Part shown: positions 35,881 to 48,260 of the stretch, piece by piece | Position numbering within the stretch: position 1 is the first letter of the stretch | Layout: each line of letters begins with the position of its first letter | Assembly (NCBI GenBank): GCA_009763385.1 | Contig: CM019823.1 | Span: forward strand, 176,894,995-176,958,994 | Direction: 5' to 3' | From: Coix lacryma-jobi var. lacryma-jobi | Taxonomy: Eukaryota > Streptophyta > Magnoliopsida > Poales > Poaceae | Length of the DNA stretch: 64,000 nucleotides | The notes under the pieces: generated by a model | Databases searched by the model: none | What the model was told of the DNA's origin: nothing | What the model saw: only the letters and a program-made list of their open reading frames with translations | Made by a program: the position numbers and the translations under genes

Positions 35881-37047
35881 GGTTACTGCCTCGTTATAGA
35901 TTCGGTTGTGTGCATATAGAGATATGTGCGTTGTAGATCAATTTCTGATCATGATTCGTAATCTTGCCGTATTGGTCATGTAACGATCTACTCCTACCTG
36001 TCGGAATTCTGCCATCGGAGTTAAGTGATACGTGTAAATCCAATCATGGCAAGATTGAGATCAATCGGATTGATCGAATCGAATCTAGGTCAAGAGCCGG
36101 GTGCATGAGATGTACCGCGGCATGTGAATATTATGTTTTCTGCGTTTCAAGTTTAGACGTCGGGAACGTTTAACTCTGTTTTGCAGGAATTGATGACTGG
36201 TATAGCCCTTATGTGTATGTGATGCATGTATGTAATTGTTTCACGACTTGCATGTCGTGATTATGACAATATGGCTGGAGCCACATATATATTGTCCATC
36301 TGATGTAATGGCCTGCGTGCCAAATTGTGATGATCCTACTCGCGACTATGTAATTGTTTTAATTACGCTAGTTGTAGCTAGTCGGTGGATTCATCACTGG
36401 AGGATGGCGTGCATGTACCATGAAGATGGAGATCATCATGGTGAACAGATTGGTAGGAGATGGAGATCTCCAAAGAAACACTGGGCTATACCAAGTCATA
36501 TCTGTGTTTATGCTATTCTCTTATTATGTTCTACTTTCACGTATGATTCATGTTTATTGTCTACATGCGGTAGTGAAAGTGTAGAACGATCCCTCAGTAA
36601 TGTTCAAGTCATATGCTTCCCCAAACCTTGCACTGTCATATGTCTTGTACAATCGGTGGTGCGCCTATGAAATAGGGTGTCACTGATTTTCCTTGACCAG
36701 GCAGGTTCGTATCGGATACTTACTGCAGAAGGGTTGGTTGCTTGAACAAGGTCATCCTAACGGTTAGGGACCTTGAAGCATAGGAGTTGAGCACGCATAG
36801 AGATGCTGGCCAACAACAAGAGTCATATGTGATATGATTAGCAAAGAGTTGCTTACCGATCTACCTTGTCCACTAGCGGTGATGCTAAAGCTCACTAGTA
36901 GACTTGTTAGTTTGGGTCTTGAATCACTAAAATGCAATAGAGGGATATTGATCTTAGTGGGAGTAAATTTTTATTAAGTTTTAATATCATTTACTCTATC
37001 TTGGATACTTTGTCTTAGTATTTTGCATTTACTTTTGTTGTAGATCA
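35881..37047 (+). other. Untranslated leader of the Copia element
   Basis: Lies between the primer site and the gag ATG. No long reading frame with a recognised domain is present; the 144-codon frame at 36236-36670 looks accidental. Confidence 0.6.
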
Positions 37048-37872
37048 ATGGCACCTAGCAATCCACCATTTACTTTACGTTCAATCCTTGAGAAAGATAA
37101 ATTGAATGGAACAAACTATGCGGATTGGATCTGCAACCTGAGAATTGTTCTCAGGGCTGAGAAAAAGGAAGATATTCTAGACACCCCACTACCAGAGGAA
37201 CCTGCTGATAATGCATCTGCTACTGAGAAAACCGCTTACAATAAAGCATCTGATGCTGATCTTGAAGTAGGATGCCTGATGCTTGCTAGCATGGAACCAG
37301 ATCTGCAGATGCAGTTTGATAATAACCATACAGCCTATGATATGATCATAGCGCTAGATGAGATGTTCCAGACTCAGGCTAGAACCGAAAGGTTCAATGT
37401 TTCTAAGTCTCTTGCTGAGACTAAGTTAGCAGAGGGTGCAGCAGTTGGACCACATGTGATCAAGATGGTTGGTTACACTCAGAGGTTGGAGAAGCTAGGC
37501 TTCCCAATTGGTCCAGAGCTGGCTACTGACTTCATACTCTCTTCTCTCCCACCTAGCTATGGTAACTTCATCTCGAACTACCATATGCATGGTGCGGAGA
37601 GGGGCTTGAATGAGTTGTGTGGCATGCTTAAGACAGCAGAAGCAGACATCAAGAAAGGTGCTAGCAGCAGCCATGTGATGGCCATCCAGAACAAGCCTAA
37701 CTTTAAAAGGAAAGGCAACTTTTGGAAGAATAGGAAGGGCAAGGGCAAGGCCAAAGATGTGATCTCTAAGCCAAACCCTCTTGCGCCTGACGCTGCTGGA
37801 CCAACTGCTGATTCTGAGTGCTTCCACTGTAAGGGGAAAGGTCACTGGAAAGAAACTGCAAGGTGTACTTAG
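37048..37872 (+). pseudogene. Copia gag, zinc knuckle end altered
   Basis: A 274-residue frame starting MAPSNPPFTLRSILEKDKLN with the plant Copia gag (UBN2-type) fold and a CCHC knuckle reading CFHCKGKGHWKETARC, where the usual His-x4-Cys spacing is disturbed. The frame then ends, whereas in intact elements gag-pol is continuous here, so a small frame change is likely. Forms the particle shell in active elements. Confidence 0.85.
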
Positions 37873-38121
37873 CGTCCTTGAAGAAGGATGGCGGTGGTAA
37901 AGGTACTCCCGCTGCTTATACACTTGTTGTTTATATTACAGATATTTTCCTCGCTGACTCTTATATTAATTCTTGGGTATTTGATACCGGCTCGGTTGCT
38001 CATATTTGCAATACGATGCAGGGAATGATAAGAAGTAGAAGCGTTGGAAAAGGGGAGGTTGATTTCCGCGTGGGCAATAATGCAAGAGTTGCCGCGTTGA
38101 ACGTCGGAACGATGCAACTCC

Positions 38122-40562
38122 TGAAAGTGCATGTTGCACTTAAGTGTGATTTTGGATGATTTGATGACAATGTTGGTTAAAGATCTAATATGTTTGCTAA
38201 GTGTGACACAGGGAAATGATTATCTCACTATGTACTTGAAATGTAATGCAAAGCCAAAATGATGGACTGTTGTATGAAGATCATGTCACAAGCACAAAAC
38301 AACAATGAGAATGATATTGATATAAAGGGTTATCGTATTGTGGGATAATCATAGTGCATTTATGATTGCTAAGAAATGATTCAAAATGAAGCATGGTTGA
38401 ATGGCTTGAAATGGTGAAGATAGCAAGGAAAGAGTCTTTGAGGTACTAAGCAAGGGTGAAGGGCAAGCGACGGCTTGGCGGCCGAAGAACCTAGCTAGAG
38501 TGAAGAAGAAAGTACTTGCATTTAGTCGAAGGATCAATCAAGCTTGAAGATCGCATCTAGTGGAGAATCAACATTCCTAGCAACAATATTGATTGGAGTG
38601 ACTTGGCACATTTGGAACTTCATTATATCACTTGCATGGAGTCAAGTCACATGTTCAAGATGGCTATGCTCGAGGAATATCTACTTCTAAACATGACAAC
38701 CATTCCTCTCGGTATGGAAAATGAAGTCAAGCGGCTTTGGTTCAAATGGGGATCAACTCAAGAGGTTTAAAATTCGTATTTCAATTTATCTTGAGTAAAT
38801 AGGAAAGCCGTACTATTAAGAGGGATGCAACATATAGTAGATGATTCTTCATAAGTGCTCAAACCAACCTAAGTGAGACATGAGAGAGCTAGAGCTAACT
38901 TTCGGCTTTTTTGCTGCACTGTCTGTCCATACCGGACATGTCCGGTAGGTATGAGCCCACAGCAGTGCGGCCATCCTTCTGGCCTAGTGATGAACCTGGT
39001 GAAGGGAGTCCATACCGGACATGTCCGGTATGCATACCGGACATGTCCGGTATTTGCGGAGTTCTGTCTCGCAGCCTGTGTACGGGCGGTACTACCGACT
39101 CTTTGCGTCGGTACTACTGACAGGTACTACCGGTGTTATAGCGGTACTACCGGTAGGCCAAATTTGGCCCAACACAGAGAGGTTGCAAAACCCCCACCTA
39201 ACTGTCGGTACTACCGACCTGGTGGTCAGTACTACCGAGATCCTATTCGGGGTTTGAAAGATGGTTGGTTAAGGATGTTTCTCGCGCAGTTAAGTCATAC
39301 CGGACATGTCCGGTATGCATACCGGACATGTCCGGTATTTGCGGATTGGTGGCTAACAGTATCTTTGTGATGAGCGGTACTACCGCCCCTTGGGTCGATA
39401 CTACCGACCGGTACTACCGAAGTTATAGCGGTACTACCGGTAGGCCAAAATTGGTCCAACTCAGAGAGGTTGCGAAAACCCTTTGGTAACTAGCGGTACT
39501 ACCGACCTTATGGTCGGTACTACCGGGCTCATTCGGGATGTTTGAAAGTTGGCCTGTTCAGTGTGTTTCTCTCGTAGCAAAGTCATACCGGACATGTCCG
39601 GTATGAGCTGACTCAGCCAACGGCTAGCAAACGGCTAGTTTCGAATATGGGCTTATAATACCCCCAAGCCTCCACCTTTGGAGGCTGCTGATTCTACTGG
39701 TTCCCACACTCATTCTAAGCCCTTCAAAACACTTTCCAACCCTCTCTTAGTGAGTGATTGTCCTCTAATTGCCAAATCCATTTGTGGGTGAGATAGATTC
39801 AAAATTAGAGAGCAAGTCATCTCTTGAGCACTTGTGCAAATCGTCGATCTTGTTGTGCGCATTCGTTACTCTTGGACTCTACGGTCCTAGATGGTTAGGC
39901 GTCGCCGTTGAGCACCCAAGAGATTTGTGAAGTGCCTCGGAAAGTTTGTAAAGGTTCGATCTCTCCTCAAAAGAGATCAACTAGTGGAAGGAGCATTGCG
40001 GGTGAAATAGACCGCGGCTAGAGTGACCTGTGGTGTCCTCTAGAGCCCACCTTTGTGGTAGCTCGCAGCCGGCTCAACGGAGAGTAGGACCCGAGGGGTG
40101 CGGAACTTCGGTGAAACAAATACCGTGTCTTTCCTTTGTGCTTTACTTTCGGCTATTTGTTATTCTTCGTTGTGCTAGTTGTTTTACAAGCAATCAATTC
40201 TATATATATACATCATACATAGTGATTGCAGGTTGTGTGAAATTGGAGAAGAAAGGAGCAGTCCTGCTCAACCCGACCATACCGGACTTGTCCGGTATTG
40301 ATACCGGACATGTCCGGTATTTTGTTGACTGCGCCCAATTTTTTATCATTTGATCTAATCTTTGTGGTGCAGGGTGTTAGCTTCTAGGTGTACAAAATAC
40401 TTGACATATACTTTGTGTTGATCTCTTAAGGGGTTGTTTTACTCCGATTGGGAGTTTCCAAGTAATTGGAAACTCACATACTAATTGCTTCCGCATTATA
40501 AGTTGTAAATTTTCAGAAAAGCCTATTCACCCCCCCTCTAGGCGACACCTTAGGTCCTTTCA
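38122..40562. mobile_element. Solo LTR (2,441 bp) inserted in Copia pol
   Basis: Starts TGAAAGTGCATG and ends AGGTCCTTTCA (TG...CA), with a perfect 5-bp duplication ACTCC on both sides (38117-38121 and 40563-40567). Removing it rejoins the Copia protease region. No primer site, purine tract or protein domain is inside, so it is a solo LTR left by recombination. The orientation is not certain. It holds repeated palindromes (see separate entry). Confidence 0.85.
38929..40321. repeat. Repeated 18-bp palindrome array in the solo LTR
   Basis: TACCGGACATGTCCGGTA occurs singly or in pairs near 38930, 39013, 39031, 39298, 39317, 39586, 40279 (one base changed) and 40301. Between them GGTACTACCG-type words occur many times. 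Paired copies are separated by TGCA or TGA. Confidence 0.85.
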
Positions 40563-43466
40563 ACTCCACCTCCCATCAGGATTTATTTTGGAGTTAAATA
40601 ATTGTTATTTTGTTCCAAGCTTAAGTCGAAACATTGTGTCACCTTCATGTTTGATGAAGGATGGCTATTCATTTGAGAGTAAAGACAATGGTTGTGTAAT
40701 CTCTAAAAATGATATGTTTGTGGCTTTTGCAACCATTGTGAATGGGTTGTTTATTTTAAATCTTGACGATGCACCTATGACTATCTGTAATATTACTGCT
40801 AAAAGGCCTCGGCTTAATGAGTTAAGTCCCACCTATATGTGGCATTGTCGTTTGGGTCATATAAGTGAGAACCGCATGAAGAAGCTCCATGCTGATGGGA
40901 TTCTAACTTCGTTTGATTTTGAATCATACGAGACATGTGAGGCTTGCTTGCTGGGCAAGATGTCCAGTCGCCTTTCACAGGTTTTCCTGAGAGGGCGTCT
41001 GACTTGTTGGAACTTGTACATACAGATGTATGTGGACCAATGAGTACGACAGCTAGAGGCGGATTTCAATACTTCATAACCTTCACTAATGACTTTAGCA
41101 GATATGGCTATGTCTATCTGATGAGCATAAGTCTGAAACATTTGAAAAGTTCAAAGAATTTCAGAATGAGGTAGAGAATCAACGTGGCAAGAAAATTAAG
41201 GCCTTGCGATCAGATCGTGGAGGCGAATATTTGAGCCACGAGTTTAGCAATCATCTTAAGAGTTGTGGAATTGTTCCACAGCTTACGCCACCAGGAACGC
41301 CTCAGCGAAATGGCGTGTCCGAGCGACGTAATCGAACTTTGTTAGACATGGTTCGTCTATATGAGGCCAGTCGGACCTACCTTTATCGTTTTGGGATACG
41401 CTCTAGAAAGCCGCTTTCACACATTAAATAGGGTACCATCTAAGTCCGTAGTTAAGACACCATATGAGATATGGACTGGTAAGAGTCCCAGTTTGTCTTT
41501 TCTAAGATTTGGGGTTGTGAAGTTTATGTCAAACGACTTACATCAGATAAACTAACACCCAAATCGGACAAGTGCTTTTTCGTGGGATACCCAAAGGAGA
41601 CTTTAGGGTATTACTTCTACTAAACCGCTCAAAGGGCAAAGTGTTTTCGCTCGAAACGGTGTTTTCTTAGAGAAAGAGTTTCTCAAAAGAGACAAGAAAG
41701 GGCAGAAGGTGTATCTTGAAGAAGTTCAAGATGAGCCAACAGGGATTGACTCCACGAGTGATGCTAATGTAGCAGAACAAGTTGAGCTACCTGTGGCAAC
41801 AGACACCCCGCCCCACCACGAAGGTCGACAAGAATACGTGTGTTGCGTGGGGATGTTTATTGTTAGACGATGACGAACCTGCAACTTTTGCCGAGGCAAT
41901 GATGGACCCTAATTCCGAGAAATGGCATAGTGCCATGAGATCCGAGATAGATTCCATGGGAGCTAATCAAGTTTGGAACTTGGTTGACCCGCCTGATGGG
42001 GTAAGACCCATAGAGTGCAAATGGATCTATAAAAAGAAAAAGGATATGGATGGAAACGTCCAAGTTTATAAAGCTCGACTTGTCGCAAAGGTTTTCGGCA
42101 AGTTCAAGGAGTTGACTACGACGAGACTTTCTCGCCGGTAGCGATGCTTTAATCTATCCGGATCATTCTAGCAATTGCTGCCTATTATGACTATGAGATA
42201 TGGCAGATGGATGTTAAAACAGCCTTTCTAAATGGAAATTTGGAAGAGGACGTGTATATGATACAACCCGAAGGTTTTGTTGATCCAGGCAATGCTAAGA
42301 AAATATGCAAGCTTAAAAATCTATTTACGGATTAAAGCAAGCATCTCGGAGTTGGAATATTCGTTTTGATGAGGTGGTCAAAGGGTTTGGCTTCCGTCAA
42401 AATGAAGAAGAACCTTGTGTTTACAAGAAGGAAAGTGGGAGCGCTGTTGTGTTTCTAATATTGTATGTAGATGGCATACTATTGATTGGGAATGACATTC
42501 CGATGTTGCAAACCGTAAAGACTTCATTGAATAATAGTTTTTCTATGAAAGATTTAGGAGAAGCAACATATATTCTGGGCATTAAGATCTATAGAGATAG
42601 ATCAAAGAGGCTAATAGGATTAAGCCAAGAAACGTACATTGACAAGGTGTTGAAGCGGTTCAACATGGAACAGTCCAAGAAAGGGTTCTTGCCTATGTCA
42701 CATGGCATGCGCTTTAGCGAGAAACAGTGTCCTTCGACAACTGATGAGCGAGAGCGCATGAGTAAGGTTCCATATGCTTCGGCTATTGGTTCCATCATGT
42801 ATGCCATGATATGTACGCGCCCAGATGTCTCATATGCTCTAAGTGTTGCGAGCAGATATCAAGCTAATCCAGGTGAGAGTCACTGGACACTTGCTAAAAA
42901 CATCCTTAAGTACTTGAGAAGGACTAAAGATGTGTTCCTAATCTATGGAGGTGAGGAGGAGCTCGTTGTAAATGGTTACACTGATGCTAGCTTCCAAACT
43001 GACACAGATAATTCACAATCTCAATCAGGTTTTATGTTCACAATAAATGGTGGTGCAGTCAGTTGGAAAGTTCCAAGCAGGAGACCATGTCTGATTCTAC
43101 AGCAGAAGCCGAGAGTACATTGCAGCTAGTGGAGCTGCAAAGGAAGGTGTTTGGATGAGGAGGTTCCTCATTGATCTTGGTGTGTTTCCAAATGTGTCTA
43201 GCCCATTGTCTTTACACTGTGATAGCAATGGGGCGATCGCGCAGGCTAAGGAGCCAAGGAATCACCAGAAGAACAAACATGTACTGCGGAAATTTCACCT
43301 CATTCGAGAGTTCATTGGAGAGATGAGATTAAGATGTGCAAAATACATACGGATTTGAATATAGCAGATCCTTTGACAAAGGCTCTTCCACAGCCTAAGC
43401 ACGAGGCACACGTGAGGTCTATGGTATTAGATATCTAAAAGATTAGCTCTAGTGCAAGTGGGAGAC

Positions 43467-43653
43467 TGTTGGAAATATGCCCTAGAGGTAATCATAGAGA
43501 TGATAATATTTCTATTGTATCCATGATTTATTATATGTCCATTGAATATCCATTAAAGACAACTTGTATTGATCGGCAATTATGTGAATTGTTTTGTGAA
43601 ACTCTTTTACTTGTATGGTTATTCGATAGTTGTCCCTGATCGAAGTTCATGTG
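43467..43653 (+). repeat. 3' LTR remnant of the Copia element
   Basis: 187 bases matching the start of the 5' LTR, preceded by the purine tract AAGTGGGAGAC, and cut by the LTR beginning at 43654. Confidence 0.9.
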
Positions 43654-46600
43654 TGTGACACCCTAGTGTCAAGCACTGCATTAGGAATTGCAATTAGCTA
43701 CTAAGAAGCATAAGCAATGCATTGCATCATTTCATGTGCATGAGAGTGTTTTTGTCTTTTGTTTATTTATTTGGATTTGGATTTCTATTTGACTCGATGA
43801 TTTAAGTGGATCTCTGCTTGGGCAAAGAGTTTTTATAAATAGAGTTGGAGTTTTTGACCTAGTTCAAAATAGTTTATCAGATAAAAAAATGAGGCAAAGA
43901 AAATGGTTTATTTGCAAAACTGGCTTTATTTTTGAGGAGGTTGTAAAAATGGTTTTCAGAAAAAGTGTCTTATATGAAAGTTGTAGAGAAAATTATTTTG
44001 AGCAACTTTCATATTTGGGTCAAAACCTAGTTTGGAGTTTTTGAAACTGTTTTGAATGGTCAAAGTTTGAAAAGAATTTGGAAAAAGAAAAAGGAAACAA
44101 TTTTTTTTCCCGGCGCCAACCCTTTCGGCCCATCTGGCCTTTCAGCCTTCGGCCCAGCTAGCCCGCGCCCGCGCGCCAGCCCGCTCCCGCACTCGCCCGC
44201 GCGCCGCGCGCTCGCCGCGCACCGCCGCCCGCCTGACGCTCGTGTCGTACGCCGGCCGCAACCGCCACGTGGCCGCCGTATTCTGCCGAGGATCCTCGTC
44301 GGCCACTCCTCGCTCGATCCCCTCTCATCCGAGCACGCAAGCTATCTTCCCCCGCCACTCTCCGCTCGCCTCGCCTGCCGCGCCCGCTCGCCGTGCACGA
44401 CATCGCCCGCGCCGCCGTGCCCCGCCACGACCACCGGCCGGCCAAACCAAGCCAAACCCCGAGCGCACCGCACCCCTCTCCCCACTCCCCACTGCCATTC
44501 CAGCTCGCCCGCTCTCACTCCCGCTCTCCCTCTCTCGCTCCCACGAACGCGCAAGCATCCGCCACTCTCGCCGACCGTTCACCACCATCACTCCCCTCCA
44601 CCGTTCCGGCCACACCCGACCACCACCATCCAATCCCTCTCGCCAGCCTCTCCGCCTACGCCGTGCACACGCCGTGCGCACGTCGCCATCCCCGACCGAG
44701 CCCCGACGCCGCCGGAGGACGAAGCACCTCTTTCGGTCCGTCAGTCGCCACCACCGCCGAGCCGCAACGCCGTTCTTCCCCAACCCGAGCTCCACCGACT
44801 CCTCTTCTTCATCCTCGAGCTTCACCGAGCCAAGGCAAGGTGAGAACACCACCCAGTCTCAACGCTACGTCTTCTACCACCCGTTTCTCTCCGGCCGAGC
44901 GCCATGGGCGCCGCCGCGGACCTCGCTCGTGGCCAAGCTCCTCTGGAGCCAACCGGGCCAAACCAACCCCGTAGCTTTGCTCCTTAGGGTTCACTCGAGC
45001 TTTTGCCTCCCCCAATTTCTCCGGCCGCCGCCGGAAACGGCGTAGCCGGCGTTGCCGCCATCACCGTGCGTCGCCGCTCGCCGCCGGCATGCTCCGGCCG
45101 TGCGCTAGCCAAACCACCTACACCACTCGATGCGCCTCGTCGAGTCGAGTTCACAAGCCTAGCTTCCCCGCCGCGACCTCACCGTCGGCGAGGAATCGAC
45201 GGTCAAACCTCTCCCCTGTTTTCCGTCTCGCCCGAGCCCTCGAGCCAGGCCTCGGGACGGGCGATTGTTTTCCGTCTCGCCCGAGCCCTCGAGCCAGGCC
45301 TCGGACGGGCGATTGTTTTCCGTCTCGCCCGAGCCCTCGAGCCAGGCCTCGGACGGCGATTGTTTCCGTCTCGCCCGAGCCCTTGAGCCAGGCCTCGGAC
45401 GGGCGATTGTTTCCTCTCTCGCCCGAGCCCTCGAGCCAGCCTCGGACGGCGATTGTTTCCGTCTCGCCCGAGCCTCCGAGCCATGCCTCGGACAGACGTT
45501 TTTTTTCCGTCTCGCCCGAGCTAGGCCTCGAGCGAACCCTCGGCGCTGTCACGTTCGAGCCGGGCCTCGAGCGAACGCACACCTTTTCCGTGCGCCGAGT
45601 GTTTTCCAGAAAACATTTTCCAAAATGTTTTTCTATTTCCAGTAAATGCTTGTTTATTTTGTAGATCCTGTTTTGTTAGTCCAAATGGAGTGCTTTCAGT
45701 TTGCTAGTTTGTTTATGAGCAGATCTATCATGGAAAAATATGAAAGTATTTTTGGCAGAAGTTTTTTATTTACTGTTTTCATTTATTCCAGTTTATATGC
45801 TCTTGCTAAGATAAATGGTTATATATGTTTTCTGGTTGAGTTAATTCCTGGAAAATTTTGTGTAAGTTTATTATCATGTTTTACACCTGTGAAAAATATA
45901 TGATGCACTGTTTATTTGAAAAAGTTTCTGTTATGGTTTAAAGTCCTTTTGGCTGATTTCTTAAGAATAAGTGTTAAGGTGTTTTATATGCTGAAATAAA
46001 ATATGGGAAAATTTGTATAGTCTCTGTTTATGATGTCCAAGCTAAGAAAAATGTAAGCACGATCTGTTATGTGAGAAATATGAAGTTGCTTTACAAAGGT
46101 GCTTTTTTGTGTTTTCCTTTGAAAATTCATGTAAGAAATAATATAATGTTTCTATTCATGGAACTTTCTTAATAAGCATAAAATGTGAAGTAGAATCTAG
46201 GAAAAATATGAAATAGAGTTGTGCACACTTTTACAGTAGGGTTGTAGTTCAAAGTACCTTTTTGGGCGGTTTGCTTGTCATTTTTGTATCTGCAGTTCGA
46301 TATTTTATTTTTGGCTGAAATTTGTTCGGTGGAGTCCAGCAACTGTTGTTTGCCTTCTGGAATTTTCGTGGATTTTTCTGAGTCAAGAAAAGTGCACTTG
46401 CAGTTCCCTAAGTTCTTTTGATTTATTAAATAAGAAAAAGGTGAATAAATGGATTTTGTTTTATTAATTAAATAAGTATTTACCTCAATGGTTCAACAAG
46501 TTGGTTTCGTTGGTTTGCAAGAAATGCTCTTTCTCATACCACACATCTTGCACCCCCATTGTAATTATTTATTATTCGTCGCATGCAATAGGATCGACAC

Positions 46601-47727
46601 TCCCGGAGCCCGAGCAGGAGCCAGAAGCAAACGCCGAGCAGCAGATTCCGAGCTCCAGCAAGCCGAGGAAGTCGACCCCGCCAGCGACACTACTTGCCCG
46701 AGTGCCCCCTCCCACGAGGCCTCGGTCTTCACCCAAGGCAAGCCCCGGAGCATTCTAAGTCTCCCAGTTTTTTAATTAAATTACTTGAGTCCTTTTATTG
46801 GTGATGCATTAGGTTTAGGAGTTGGAATGAATCCTACTTGCTGCATTACCATTCCTTGGTTATTGATTAAATATCTACCTTGTTATCCTGTTATTTAATT
46901 ACAAATGTAGAATTGCTTAGCCTGCTTAATAAAAGTAGTAGTTAAGGATGTTCCCGTAATACCCTGATGGGTAGTTACCGGATCACGGTTGGCTATATTT
47001 GCTATCGTGGAAAAGAACCTGAGTAGTAATGAAATACGGTCAACTGGAAGGCAAGGCACCAAGTTGGAACTTGGGGGCAGTCCGTCCGTTGGATCGTGTA
47101 GGTTTGTATCGATGTTGTCCTGCGTTCATTTTTGAACGCGCCCTTTTACTTAGGGATATGTCGGTGCCGTAATCATCGACCCCAAAGCTGGTTAGAAGCT
47201 GTTCGGGCCGGTCTCAACCCATGTCGTGCCCTCTAGTATGGAAATTGCGATCTGCCGCGTGAGGCCATCGCCAGGTTCCAATTGGGCGGTCCGTGCTTGA
47301 ACCGCGACGATTACCACCACGAACAAGCATCGAGCGGTTGCCCAATGCATGGACCCGACGGAGAAAGTGTGGGCTGGTATTAAAGGTCTTTCATCAGCTG
47401 ATTTGGAATTCGATTCGAGTCGCCGTCTCCCCCGTTAGTGGGAAACTATGGCGAGCTCCACCACGATACAACTCCATGTGATGTTTTAAAGGTTCAACTA
47501 AAATGTGGATAAGTCAATTGGATATGGTTATATTATTGATTGGTAGATTCAAGTGAGTGCTCTAGTACAGGTGAAAAACCTAGAATTAAGGAATAGGTCT
47601 AAAAATGACAGCTCTCATTCTCTTAATTACCAATACCTCTTATCTAAAATTAGCTTTTCGCAACTGAAAGATCTCAGCTCTACCTCAAAAGCCTTGCATA
47701 CCCTTGGAGTCTTTATTTTCAGTTGGA
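43654..47727 (+). repeat. Truncated Gypsy LTR (Tekay/RIRE-like), plus orientation
   Basis: Begins TGTGACACCCTAGTGTC and has the plan of the large LTRs of grass Gypsy elements: AT-rich start, GC-rich centre (44100-45600), and a downstream part with words such as GTTCGGGCCGGTCTC. No coding domain. The expected end (...TTACA) is missing: the sequence stops at the duplicated segment at 47728. The open frames in the GC-rich centre are artefacts. Orientation is judged from similarity to the LTR of the Gypsy element at 60466. Confidence 0.7.
45215..45570 (+). repeat. Minisatellite within the LTR (CGTCTCGCCCGAG repeats)
   Basis: About seven units of 45-58 bases, each with CCGTCTCGCCCGAGC then CCTCGAGCCAGGCCTCGGACGG and GCGATTGTTT. 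A related motif in inverse orientation occurs in the other LTR at 62935-63150. Confidence 0.8.
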
Positions 47728-48260
47728 CGAGCGGCGCAGTCACAGTCTGTCCTGCGAGTAGGAGGCTGCGAACGAGCAGAGTTTACATCCCACACGAGTA
47801 GGGCCGCACGGATGAGCGAAGTTTGTACCGCGAAGGCAGGTGGGAGCAGCGCGGGCGAAGCTCGTCCAACAGGGACGCGCGGGCGAAAGAGTCCTCAAGC
47901 AGAACTTGGTGTGCGACGGCGGAGTACGCAGATGAGTGGATGAGGATATGCGCGTGAACGAGTAGTTGAGATGCGTCTGGACGAAAGTCGCGGAACGAAC
48001 ACCGTGATATATCATCAACGATTAAACATATGTTTGCAACGTACATGTATAGTCATAAAACACACGTAACATTCGCCTAAAACCTTATAAAACATAATGA
48101 GGTGAATATAGACACGGAGCTCAATGCTATGAAGTGGCACGTAGGCTACAGGTGGAGAGCTCATGCACACACATTTAGATTTCATTTTAATATGTATGCA
48201 TACGTATATATGTATACACACCACTATACATCTCATGCAGTGTTACGTGCGAATGGAAAG
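47728..48260. repeat. Duplicated 0.53-kb segment, copy 2
   Basis: Second copy of 33832-34365, same orientation. It is interrupted at ...GGAAAG by the LTR starting TGTGACGG at 48261; the likely target duplication is GAAAG, but its partner is outside the window. Confidence 0.85.

Larger units (their letters stand above)
37880..43438 (+). pseudogene. Copia pol (protease, integrase, RT, RNase H), broken and interrupted
   Basis: The protease motif FDTGSVAHIC is at about 37980. After the nested solo LTR, the frame resumes with the pre-integrase domain (MWHCRLGH, about 40839) and a Cys pair (CEACLLGK). The integrase DDE residues are in HTDVCGPM, SDRGGEYLS and NGVSERRNRT. RT has KWIYKKKKDMDG, WQMDVKTAFLNG and LYVDGILLIGND, with YVDG where active elements have YVDD. 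RNase H follows (TDASFQTD), with the end near 43438. Frame changes occur near 41030, 41130, 41400, 41520, 41640, 42110, 42320 and 43100. Confidence 0.9.
34479..43653 (+). mobile_element. Ty1/copia LTR retrotransposon, nested insertion, 3' LTR truncated
   Basis: 5' LTR 34479-35866, tRNA-Met-type primer site 35868-35880, gag, then protease, integrase, reverse transcriptase and RNase H in Copia order, purine tract 43451-43466 and a 187-bp remnant of the 3' LTR. A 2.4-kb solo LTR interrupts pol. Another LTR begins at 43654, cutting the 3' LTR. Several frame breaks; presumed inactive. Confidence 0.95.

Noticed and set aside
36236..36670. 144-codon frame in the Copia leader
   Set aside because: No recognisable domain, lies between primer site and gag, and is not in the gag frame context.
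44052..45664. Reading frames of up to 267 codons in the GC-rich region
   Set aside because: They lie inside an LTR, overlap in all frames and follow base composition and a minisatellite.
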